Assembly: GCA_018813405.1 (NCBI GenBank) | Contig: JAHJBW010000118.1 | Coordinates: forward strand, 1-12,615 | DNA: 12,615 nucleotides | Reading direction: 5' to 3' | Source of the DNA: Candidatus Margulisiibacteriota bacterium | GTDB lineage: Bacteria; Margulisbacteria; WOR-1; XYC2-FULL-46-14; JAHJBW01 | Shown here: one piece after another, positions 1-7,400 of the stretch | Position numbering within the stretch: position 1 is the stretch's first letter | Layout: each line of letters begins with the position of its first letter | The notes under the pieces: model-generated | Database searches by the model: none | Told to the model about the DNA's origin: nothing | The model's input: only the letters and a program-made list of their open reading frames with translations | Translations under genes and position numbers: made by a program

Positions 1-21
1 CCCTGGAGACAAAAAGCTTTT

Positions 22-67
22 AAAGGATATTTCCTTTCCCCCTCTCCTTTCCCAAAGGAGAGGGGGA
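22..67. repeat. Strong inverted repeat, possibly a dispersed palindromic element
   Basis: Bases 38-50 are perfectly complementary to 54-66 (C5 TCTCC T3 against A3 GGAGA G5) around a CCC loop, and T37-A67 adds one pair. A second smaller hairpin precedes it: AAAGGA at 22-27 pairs with TCCTTT at 32-37. The same TCCTTT/AAAGGA words occur in both, so the two stems could also form in alternative pairings. Neither strand shows a run of T after the stem, which argues against an intrinsic terminator. C/G-rich palindromes of this type are common as dispersed intergenic repeats, but only one copy is visible here, so that identity is inferred. Confidence 0.6.
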
Positions 68-128
68 TAAAAGGGGGTGTGGATTGATAAGATGTTAACG
101 GCGATTTGCGTTACCTTAGATGGGTTGG

Positions 129-153
129 TGGTCGGGTGGTCTGATCCCGACCA
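129..153. repeat. Inverted repeat with A-rich tail
   Basis: TGGTCGGG at 129-136 pairs with CCCGACCA at 146-153 around a 9-nt loop, giving an 8-bp stem. On the + strand it is followed by an A/G-rich tract rather than T, and on the - strand the T-rich tract lies before the stem. It does not fit a Rho-independent terminator in either direction. Role unknown. Confidence 0.45.
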
Positions 154-248
154 AAAAGTAAAGAAAGAAAAAAAGAGCCGGGTCCTGGGGAGCTTTACAT
201 AATAATCAAACTGCGATATTTAATGATAATGCGTTTGATGGAATATTG

Positions 249-265
249 TGCTAGAATAATGCGCA
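249..265 (+). promoter_or_regulatory. Extended -10 promoter, apparently leaderless start
   Basis: TG at 249-250, one spacer base, then TAGAAT at 252-257 make an extended -10 element. Only 8 nt separate it from the ATG at 266, so a normal transcription start 6-8 nt after the hexamer falls on or just before the start codon. No purine-rich Shine-Dalgarno sequence lies before the ATG. I see no -35 at 17 nt, which is tolerated by extended -10 promoters. The 8-mer ATAATGCG occurs at 226-233 and again at 256-263, exactly 30 bp apart and flanking the -10. Confidence 0.55.
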
Positions 266-1846
266 ATGGAAAAAGGTTACTTTGCACTGGTCCTGCATGG
301 CCATCTTCCCTATGTCCGGCATCCGGAATACAATGATTTTCTTGAAGAAGATTGGCTCTATGAGGCTATAACCGAGACTTACCTGCCTTTGCTCGAGGTT
401 TTTGAAGGCCTGAAGGCCGATAGCGTGGACTTTCACCTTACCATGTCACTTAGCCCAACACTGGTCTCCATGCTGCTTGATCCGCTTCTCCAGAACAGGT
501 ACATACACCATATTGAAAAACTGGTCGAGCTTTCCGAAAAAGAGATACATCGCACCAGGAACGATCAGGCCTTCAATTATTTGGCGCATATGTACAACGG
601 CCTCTTTAAAAAAGCCCGGCATGATTTCGTGGAAAGATATCATAAAAACTTGCCCGCCGCCTTTAATATATTCCAGCAAAGCGGCAATCTGGAAATAATG
701 ACCTGCGGCGCCACCCACGCCTTTTTGCCGCTCAACCTTAACGAAAAGGCCAGACGGGCGCAAATAAGGGTCGCGGCCGATTACCATCGGAAGGTGTTTG
801 GCACAACCCCCCGCGGCATCTGGCTGCCGGAATGCGGCTATAACCCGGGCGACGAGAATTATCTTAAAGAACAGGACATCCGCTTTTTTGTGGTTGACAG
901 CCACGGCCTGCTTTACGGCTCGCCCCGGCCCAAATACGGCGTTTTCGCTCCCGTCTTTTGTCCCAACGGCACCGCCGCTTTTGGCCGCGACATCGAATCC
1001 AGCGCCGCCGTCTGGTCCAAAAAAGAGGGCTATCCCGGCGACTTTCTTTACCGCGACTTTTACCGCGACGTGGGCTTTGACCTGGACTTTAACTATATCA
1101 AAGACTACATCCATGTCGACGGCACCCGCATCAATACAGGCATAAAATATTATCGCATTACCGGTCCCACCGACCACAAGGAGCCGTACCATCCGCAATG
1201 GGCCGCGTCACGCGCCGCCGAGCACGCCGGCAACTTCCTTTCTAACCGGCAGAAGCAGGCGGAGTATTTGATCGAGGCCATGGGCGGCAAAAAGCCTGTT
1301 ATTGTCTCTCCTTATGACGCCGAGCTGTTTGGCCACTGGTGGTTCGAGGGGCCGCAGTGGATAAATTTCCTGTTCCGAAAAATGCATTTTGACCAGGACA
1401 TTGTCCGGTCCGTTTCCCTGGCGGGCTACCTTGATGAAAATCCTGTCAATAAGGTCATTCAGCCTTCCCTGTCGTCGTGGGGATATATGGGCTATGCTGA
1501 ATACTGGCTTAACGACAGCAACGACTGGATATACCGCCATCTCAACAAGGCGGCGGACAGGATGGAAGAATTGGTCAATTCGCGCCCAAATGCGTCGGGG
1601 TGTGAAAGGCGAGCTTTGAATCAGGCCTTGCGGGAATTTATGCTGGCGCAGTCTTCCGACTGGCCGTTCATCATGAAGACCGGCGAGGTAACACCCTATG
1701 CTGTCAAGCGTTTCAAGGACCATATTGAGCGCTTTACAAAACTTTACGATGCTGTCAAAAACAATCGAATTGACGAAATGTACCTGTCTGATCTAGAATC
1801 AAAAGACAATCTTTTTTCAGACATCGACTACAGGGTCTACTCATGA
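266..1846 (+). CDS. 1,4-alpha-glucan branching enzyme, GH57 family
   Basis: Cytoplasmic enzyme that cuts an alpha-1,4-glucan chain and re-attaches the piece by an alpha-1,6 bond, making glycogen branches. The 526 residues match the roughly 520-residue bacterial GH57 branching enzymes. Visible GH57 motifs: HGHLPYVRHPE at 11-21; GATHAFLPL at 148-156; GIWLPECGYNPG at 184-195, with E189 as the expected nucleophile; and SPYDAELFGHWWFEGP at 348-363, with D351 as the expected acid/base. A C-terminal helical region (about 410-510, with the SDWPF patch at 464-468) matches the DUF1957-type domain. The ATG directly begins the conserved beta-strand leading to HGH, so no longer start is needed. The stop overlaps the glgA start (ATGA), implying co-translation. 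Family and motifs are clear. Branching activity rather than another GH57 specificity rests on overall resemblance and the glgA neighbour. Confidence 0.93.
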   Translation: MEKGYFALVLHGHLPYVRHPEYNDFLEEDWLYEAITETYLPLLEVFEGLKADSVDFHLTMSLSPTLVSMLLDPLLQNRYIHHIEKLVELSEKEIHRTRNDQAFNYLAHMYNGLFKKARHDFVERYHKNLPAAFNIFQQSGNLEIMTCGATHAFLPLNLNEKARRAQIRVAADYHRKVFGTTPRGIWLPECGYNPGDENYLKEQDIRFFVVDSHGLLYGSPRPKYGVFAPVFCPNGTAAFGRDIESSAAVWSKKEGYPGDFLYRDFYRDVGFDLDFNYIKDYIHVDGTRINTGIKYYRITGPTDHKEPYHPQWAASRAAEHAGNFLSNRQKQAEYLIEAMGGKKPVIVSPYDAELFGHWWFEGPQWINFLFRKMHFDQDIVRSVSLAGYLDENPVNKVIQPSLSSWGYMGYAEYWLNDSNDWIYRHLNKAADRMEELVNSRPNASGCERRALNQALREFMLAQSSDWPFIMKTGEVTPYAVKRFKDHIERFTKLYDAVKNNRIDEMYLSDLESKDNLFSDIDYRVYS

Positions 1847-3264
1847 GAATTTTGTACGCTACATCTGAGGCGGTCCCCTTTGCCAAGACCGGCGGCCTGG
1901 CCGACGTGGCTGGCGCCCTGCCCAAAGCCATACACGAACTTGACCACGACATCCGCGTCATAATGCCGAAATACCGCGGCATAACCGGCAAAAAGATCAA
2001 GACGTTCGAAGTGAACATGCCTCAGGGACTTGAGGAAGCTGAAATTTATGAGGACCATCTTCCCGGAAGTTCTGCCATGGTCTACTTTGTTGGCAACCAG
2101 AAATATTTTGACCGCGAAGGGCTCTATCAGAACAACGGGATCGACTATCCCGACAACTGCGAACGGTTCTCTTTCTTCTGCAAAGCTGTAATGGAAGCTG
2201 TCCCACAGCTTGATTTCCTGCCCGACGTTATACACTGCAACGACTGGCAAAGCGGTCTGGTGTCCGCCTATGTTAAAAAGCTCCATAAATGGAACGGCGT
2301 GGCCGTGGTCTATACCATCCACAACATGGATTACCTGGGGCTTTTTCCCAAAGAACAGATATTCGCGACCGGCTTTGACTGGCGCATGTTCACGCCCGAC
2401 AGGCTTGAATTTTTTGACCGGCTTTCGCTTGCCAAAGGGGGACTGGTGTTTGCCGACGTCATCAATACCGTTTCGCCCACTTATGCCAGGGAGATCCAGA
2501 GCCCGGAATTTGGCGCCGGACTCGACGGGCTAATGCGCAAAAGGAGCGGCGACATTTTTGGCATATTGAACGGTGTCGACTACAAGATATGGAACCCCAG
2601 GACGGACAAAAAGATCGCCAAACGCTATTCGGCGGAAAGCCTTGAAGACAAGTCCGGCAACAAGCTGGCCCTGCAAAAGCTTTGCGGACTCCCCGCGGGA
2701 AAAACTAAACCGGTCATTGGCATCATCTCGCGGCTGGCGGACCAGAAGGGCTTTGACATCCTGGCCGGCGCCATGGACGCCATCATCAACATGGGCGCGC
2801 AGATCGTCATACTGGGAGTGGGCGAGCCCAAATACCACAGGTGGCTCCAGCAGATGCAAAAGACCTATCCCAAAAGCCTTTCCGTTAACCTGGAGTTCAA
2901 CGCGATGCTTGCCGAACTAATATATGCCGGGGCTGACATGTTCCTTATGCCCAGCCGCTACGAACCCTGCGGCCTGGGACAGCTTATTAGCTTTAAATAT
3001 GGTACAATACCCGTAGTCCGCAAGACGGGCGGCCTGGCTGATACGGTGCATGATGGGGTTGATGGTTTTGTTTTTACCGATCCCAACCCTTCGGCGCTGG
3101 TAGAGGCCGCGGCCAGGGCTCTGGCTGGTTTCAAGAAAAAGAAAAGCTGGCATGCCATGCAGGAGCTGGTAATGGACTATGATTATTCCTGGAAGGTGTC
3201 CGCCAAAAAGTATGTCGATCTTTACAAAGGAGCGTTATTAAAGATAGGCCGCCGCGTGAACTAA
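1843..3264 (+). CDS. glgA: Glycogen synthase, ADP-glucose type (GT5)
   Basis: Transfers glucose from ADP-glucose to the non-reducing end of an alpha-1,4-glucan. At 473 residues it is the usual bacterial GlgA length (E. coli about 477). The N-terminal domain opens with the nucleotide-sugar loop KTGGLADV (15-22, K15 as in E. coli), then HCNDWQSGLV (131-140) and YTIHNMDYLG (157-166). The second Rossmann domain carries ILNGVDYKIWNP (241-252), ISRLADQKG (295-303) and the retaining-GT-B signature SRYEPCGLGQ (371-380), in which E374 matches the conserved catalytic-region glutamate. KTGGLADTV follows at 394-402. It overlaps the GH57 gene by 4 nt, with AGGG 8 nt before the ATG as a modest ribosome binding site. 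Together the two genes build branched alpha-glucan. No ADP-glucose pyrophosphorylase or phosphorylase is in view. Confidence 0.97.
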   Translation: MRILYATSEAVPFAKTGGLADVAGALPKAIHELDHDIRVIMPKYRGITGKKIKTFEVNMPQGLEEAEIYEDHLPGSSAMVYFVGNQKYFDREGLYQNNGIDYPDNCERFSFFCKAVMEAVPQLDFLPDVIHCNDWQSGLVSAYVKKLHKWNGVAVVYTIHNMDYLGLFPKEQIFATGFDWRMFTPDRLEFFDRLSLAKGGLVFADVINTVSPTYAREIQSPEFGAGLDGLMRKRSGDIFGILNGVDYKIWNPRTDKKIAKRYSAESLEDKSGNKLALQKLCGLPAGKTKPVIGIISRLADQKGFDILAGAMDAIINMGAQIVILGVGEPKYHRWLQQMQKTYPKSLSVNLEFNAMLAELIYAGADMFLMPSRYEPCGLGQLISFKYGTIPVVRKTGGLADTVHDGVDGFVFTDPNPSALVEAAARALAGFKKKKSWHAMQELVMDYDYSWKVSAKKYVDLYKGALLKIGRRVN

Positions 3265-3266
3265 TT

Positions 3267-4394
3267 ATGAATACCAGCAACATGGTCTCCATTATTGTTC
3301 CGGTCAAGAATGCCGAGCGCACCATTTCCCAGATGCTAGATTCGTTTAACGACCTTAATTACCCCAAGTCGCACCTTGAAGTAATTATTGTGGACGGCGG
3401 ATCGTCGGACAGGACCATCAAGATAATCCGCGATTTTGAAAACAACAATTCTTTGCTGAAGATAGTCTTGATCCAGCTTCAAAACTCCCGGTCGCCGGGC
3501 GAGGCCCGCAACGCCGCCCTTAAGATAGCCAGGGGTGAATATCTATTCTTTACAGATGCCGACTGTTCACCCGCGCGCGATTGGCTGGGAGAGATACTCA
3601 AGCATTTCCGCCGCGATCCTGACATAGGATGCGTTGGCGGCGAGATACTTACTCTGCGGGTAGAGCAGGACAATGTGGTCGAGCAGTATTGCGAGAAGAC
3701 CCGCTTTTTAAGCCCTGCCGGCCGCTGTAAGCTTTACGACTCTGATTACATGCCAAAGATAGAGCACAAAGTGCCTACGGTGGTTGACGGAAGCCAGCGC
3801 TCGCCGTTCTTTGCCACAGCCAACGCGGCCTTTTCAAGGCAGGCGGTAAATGCCATTGGCGGAGAGTTTTGGGACGAGCCGACAGGGGAGGATGTTGATT
3901 TTTGTCTGCGAATACAGGCTGTTGGATACAAGCTTTATTATGCTAAAGAAGCGGTCGTGTATCATATGCACCGCGTTTCGCTTCAGGCCTACATGAAACA
4001 GCTTTATGGCTATGGCTACGGACATCCCTTATTGCTATCAAAGCATGCTGACCCGTTGTTCGAGGTGGCTGTTGCCTGGTTTGGCCACGACTATATCTGG
4101 CAGTTCGATTCCGTGAAGCCCGTTCTCATCAACCTTGGCGACTTCCATTTTATGCACATCTTTGCCGTATTGGCGCTTTTGTCGGCATTTGCTTCTATAT
4201 ATATAGCAATACCTTTCGCGCTGGCCGCGCTCTTTTTCGCGGGCAAATATTTCCTGCCGGCCGTAAAAATATCCCCGCCTTCCAAATGGCTTCAGTTTTG
4301 CGGCATCCGCTATCTTTCCAACTACAGCTTTGTAAAGGGCGCCATCGACGGCTGGCGCAAGTTCAAGGTCTTTGTTCTCGAGCCCAGTTGGTAA
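3267..4394 (+). CDS. Glycosyltransferase family 2 with C-terminal membrane segment
   Basis: GT-A fold inverting glycosyltransferase of 375 residues; substrate and acceptor unknown. The catalytic domain starts VSIIVPVKNAE (7-17), followed by the nucleotide-binding IIVDGGSSD (40-48), the metal-binding DAD (97-99, in FFTDADC) and GEDVDFCLRI (207-216), where D209 or its neighbours would be the catalytic base. Residues about 295-330 are strongly hydrophobic and could form one or two membrane helices, so the enzyme is probably held at the inner membrane facing the cytoplasm. It starts 2 nt after the glgA stop with no clear Shine-Dalgarno, so translation is probably coupled. Despite the operon, GT2 enzymes are not known for glycogen synthesis. 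An envelope polysaccharide or glycolipid role is more likely, but that is inference. Confidence 0.88.
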   Translation: MNTSNMVSIIVPVKNAERTISQMLDSFNDLNYPKSHLEVIIVDGGSSDRTIKIIRDFENNNSLLKIVLIQLQNSRSPGEARNAALKIARGEYLFFTDADCSPARDWLGEILKHFRRDPDIGCVGGEILTLRVEQDNVVEQYCEKTRFLSPAGRCKLYDSDYMPKIEHKVPTVVDGSQRSPFFATANAAFSRQAVNAIGGEFWDEPTGEDVDFCLRIQAVGYKLYYAKEAVVYHMHRVSLQAYMKQLYGYGYGHPLLLSKHADPLFEVAVAWFGHDYIWQFDSVKPVLINLGDFHFMHIFAVLALLSAFASIYIAIPFALAALFFAGKYFLPAVKISPPSKWLQFCGIRYLSNYSFVKGAIDGWRKFKVFVLEPSW

Positions 4395-4413
4395 TCCGCC
4401 GAAAAAAAACCGC

Positions 4414-4442
4414 TTGATTATTTTCTGAAATATAACTAGAAT
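4414..4442 (+). promoter_or_regulatory. Sigma70-like promoter of the giant secreted-protein gene
   Basis: TTGATT at 4414-4419, a 17-nt spacer and TAGAAT at 4437-4442 form a good -35/-10 pair. The ATG at 4452 is only 9 nt past the -10, so the 5' leader would be about 0-3 nt. AGGA at 4445-4448 could serve as a ribosome binding site only if transcription began further upstream; its 3-nt spacing is also too short. The promoter suggests the gene is transcribed independently of the glycogen genes. The 57-nt gap has no terminator hairpin, so read-through from upstream remains possible. Confidence 0.6.
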
Positions 4443-4451
4443 TTAGGACAA

Positions 4452-7400
4452 ATGAAGAAATTTGTTGCCGCATCTGCCATATTTCTTTTTTGCATGGCCG
4501 GTATGTCGTTTGGCGCGACGTACTATGTAAATGCTTCTTCTGGAAATGACGACAACGCGGGCGGCGTAGGCGATCCATGGAAGACGGTTACCCGGGCATC
4601 CACTACCGCGGCCACGGGGGACACTATCAATATTGCCGCGGGGCGTTACGATGCTTCAAACGGGGAGCACTACCCATTAACATTTGCGGGAGAGACCTGG
4701 GTGGGCGCGGGTGCTGGCCTGACCACGCTTGAATCCATTCCAACCGGCGACGACAACATGATAACCCTGGAAGCTGGTGTGAAGCTTCAGGACCTTGATA
4801 TATCTTACGGGTATACGGGCGGGACTACAAGGTACGCGATATATTCCAGAGAAAGCGGCAACGCCAGAATATCCAACTGCCACATCTATGCCACGCCTGG
4901 TTATTCGGTCTCAAATGCCATTTATGTGACTGCCTCCAGTCTGACAGTTGAAAACTCAACTCTTTCCAGCTTTACGGGATCATACGGTGTCTTTATTTTT
5001 AACGAGCTTAGCAGTTCTAATACCGTTAGTATAGAAAGCTGTTCTATAAGAAATATTACCAGCCAGGCAATGCAGTTCCGTCCCGGGAGTACCGGAAAGT
5101 TAGATATTAATAACTGTAAAATTTACGCGTCCTTCAACTCAACAAGCGGTATTGGAGTTACCGTCACGTCCGCGTCGCCCAATGTTACCATAAGGCATTG
5201 TACTTTTGCCAATATGAAATATGGGGTATATGCCAGCGGTGTTCCCACATTTGTAATACGAGATTCGATCATTACCGGCCCGCCTGTTTTGAACAGGATA
5301 GAAATCGATGGTTCGTACGCGATCTACAAAGGGAATGGCGCTGTCACATATTCTTATTGTAACTTTTTTAATTTTGAAAACTACACTTATTCTACCGGCG
5401 GCACCCTGACGGACGGCGGAAATAATATCTATAACTGCCCGCATTTTGTCGACCCGGAAAACGAGGATTACCGTTTGTACGCCACTTCCGCCTGTATCAA
5501 TTCCGCCAGCGACGGCACTAACAGGGGCGCTGACCAGTCTGCCGGTGTAGCCGGATCTTCCTATCGAACGTATGCCTATGTTAGCAATTCCGGCACGGAC
5601 GACAGCGCTCACGGCGGTGGGACTGGCAGTGACGCGTGGAAGACCATTGGATATGCTTCGCAATATTGCGAGAGGATCGTGACCATCGAGGCGGGTACCT
5701 ACAATGCTGCGGCCAGTGAATCGTTCCCTTTAATATTTGGAGACAGGTACAGGCATATTAAAGGCGCGGGCATGAACCTGGCTACTGTTGAGTCGGCCGC
5801 GAGCAACGCCAGTGTTTTTGAACTGGGGCAGCTTTCTACTGTTGAAACATTGACCGCTAAAATATCGCCTGACGGCAATTATTACGGCGTGCATGTCCAG
5901 GCGGCTAATTCTGATATCCTGACCTGTAAAATAAGAAGCGGCAATGGCGACGGCAGTGGCATAAGGTATGACCAGGGCACGGGCGGCCGGGTTTATCATA
6001 ATGAAATAAGGGGTTTCACAACTACTGATACGACCAACAATGGAAATGGCATCATTACCTATTCAACCGGCACCAATATCGAAGCTAATACGATCGTGAA
6101 GAATTTGCGAGGCATCAAGACAAACCATGCTACGGCGGTCGCTACCGTTTGGGACAATATAATTTCCAATGCCCCCGATGGTTCCGCGCAAGCAAACAGC
6201 TATGGGATATTAGTTTCCGCGGGTTCCGCGACCAGCACATATAACGATGTGTTCAATAATGATACGGACTATTCAGGTGTTTCTGCCGGCACGGGAGATA
6301 TATCCACCAATGCTTTGTTCGAGAACAGCGGCGGCCACAATTATGAACTGACAAAGACATCTCCCTGTATCAATACCGGCGATCCCTCGCCTGCGTATTA
6401 TGACCCCGATGATACCATTGCCGACATGGGAGCCTATTATTATCATATAACCAACAAGAATGGTCCAACAGTTGAAGTGACTTCTCCGATAGGCGGTGAA
6501 TCCTGGCAGGCCAGCACTGTTCACAATATTACCTGGACAGCTACTCATGAGGCGGGTCTGGCAGTCAACGGGGTCAGCATCTGGTATTCAACCGACAGCG
6601 GCAGTACCTATCCAAATCTTATAACTCAGGAATCTCCTTCTCTGCCCGGCGGCTCATATTCCTGGACATTGCCCAACATCAATTCATCTACTGTCAGGGT
6701 CAAGGTAACAGCGCTCGATGTGTGGGGTTATTCCGGCACAGGGGAATCGCCCTCTGATTTTTCGATCATCACAGACGCGCTGGGCCCGACGGTCGAGGTT
6801 ACTTCTCCTATAGGCGGAGAGACCTGGGCCGGCGGCTCTGTCCATAGCGTTACCTGGACAGCAACGGACGAATCTGGTCTTCTGGCAAATTCCGCGTATA
6901 TTTACTATTCTATCGATAGCGGGGCTACTTATACGCTTATTGCTACCGATGAAGCGGAGGAAGGACCCTACTCATGGACATTGCCCTCGGGGATAAACAC
7001 CAACGAGGCTATGGTCAAGGTGACGGTCAAGGATATATACAGCAATGAGGGCACAGGCGAATCCGCCGCGGTGTTCACCATAGACTCCACCGGGCCAGGC
7101 GCTCCAACACTGATATATCCTAACAATGTAAGTACAAATGAGACCACTCCGCGGTTCAGCTGGAGCGCCGCGGTCGATAATCTCACCGGAGTGGCAAGTT
7201 ACGAGGTCAGGATAGATGGCGCCAGCGCTTCCGTTCTTGGCAATGTCACATACTATGTGCCATCTGTCGCGCTTTCCGAAGCGGCGCACACCTGGGAAGT
7301 TCGCGCGAAAGATGGGGTGGGCAACTGGGGAGGTTTTAGTCTTACGGGTACTGTGACCGTGGATGTTACGGCTCCCGTGGTATATGTCGGCCAACCGAAC

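Larger units (their letters stand above)
1..265. other. Non-coding region upstream of the GH57 gene
   Basis: No convincing gene lies here. From left to right it holds a small A/T-flanked hairpin, a strong 13-14 bp hairpin, a G-rich stretch, a second 7-8 bp hairpin followed by a purine-rich tract, an AT-rich stretch, and an extended -10 box directly before the first ATG. Nothing in the region looks like a riboswitch or tRNA. A 36-codon ORF (92-202) exists but has no convincing ribosome binding site or recognisable product. The end of whatever gene lies upstream is not visible. Confidence 0.6.

Noticed and set aside
38..66. Intrinsic terminator of an upstream gene
   Set aside because: The stem is strong, but no T-run follows it on either strand, so I list it only as an inverted repeat.
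92..202. A 36-codon ORF in the upstream region
   Set aside because: No convincing ribosome site or promoter, no hydrophobic segment or known motif, and it crosses the 129-153 hairpin. A chance ORF is the simplest reading.
446..1198. A 250-residue open frame on the - strand inside the GH57 gene
   Set aside because: It is antisense to a gene with intact GH57 motifs, its translation has low-complexity V/A/G-rich composition and no recognisable domain. It results from biased codon use on the other strand.
1794..1799. TAGAAT box near the end of the GH57 gene as a separate glgA promoter
   Set aside because: It lies 43 nt from the glgA start, has no -35 at 17 nt (TGACGA), and the 4-nt gene overlap favours co-transcription.
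4423..4441. TTCT/AGAA inverted repeat over the giant gene's promoter
   Set aside because: Only 4-bp arms in an AT-rich stretch, which is expected by chance.
4518..6449. Pectate lyase or other polysaccharide-degrading activity from the beta-helix domains
   Set aside because: The fold is shared with such enzymes, but I cannot identify a catalytic triad or calcium site, so no enzymatic function is assigned.
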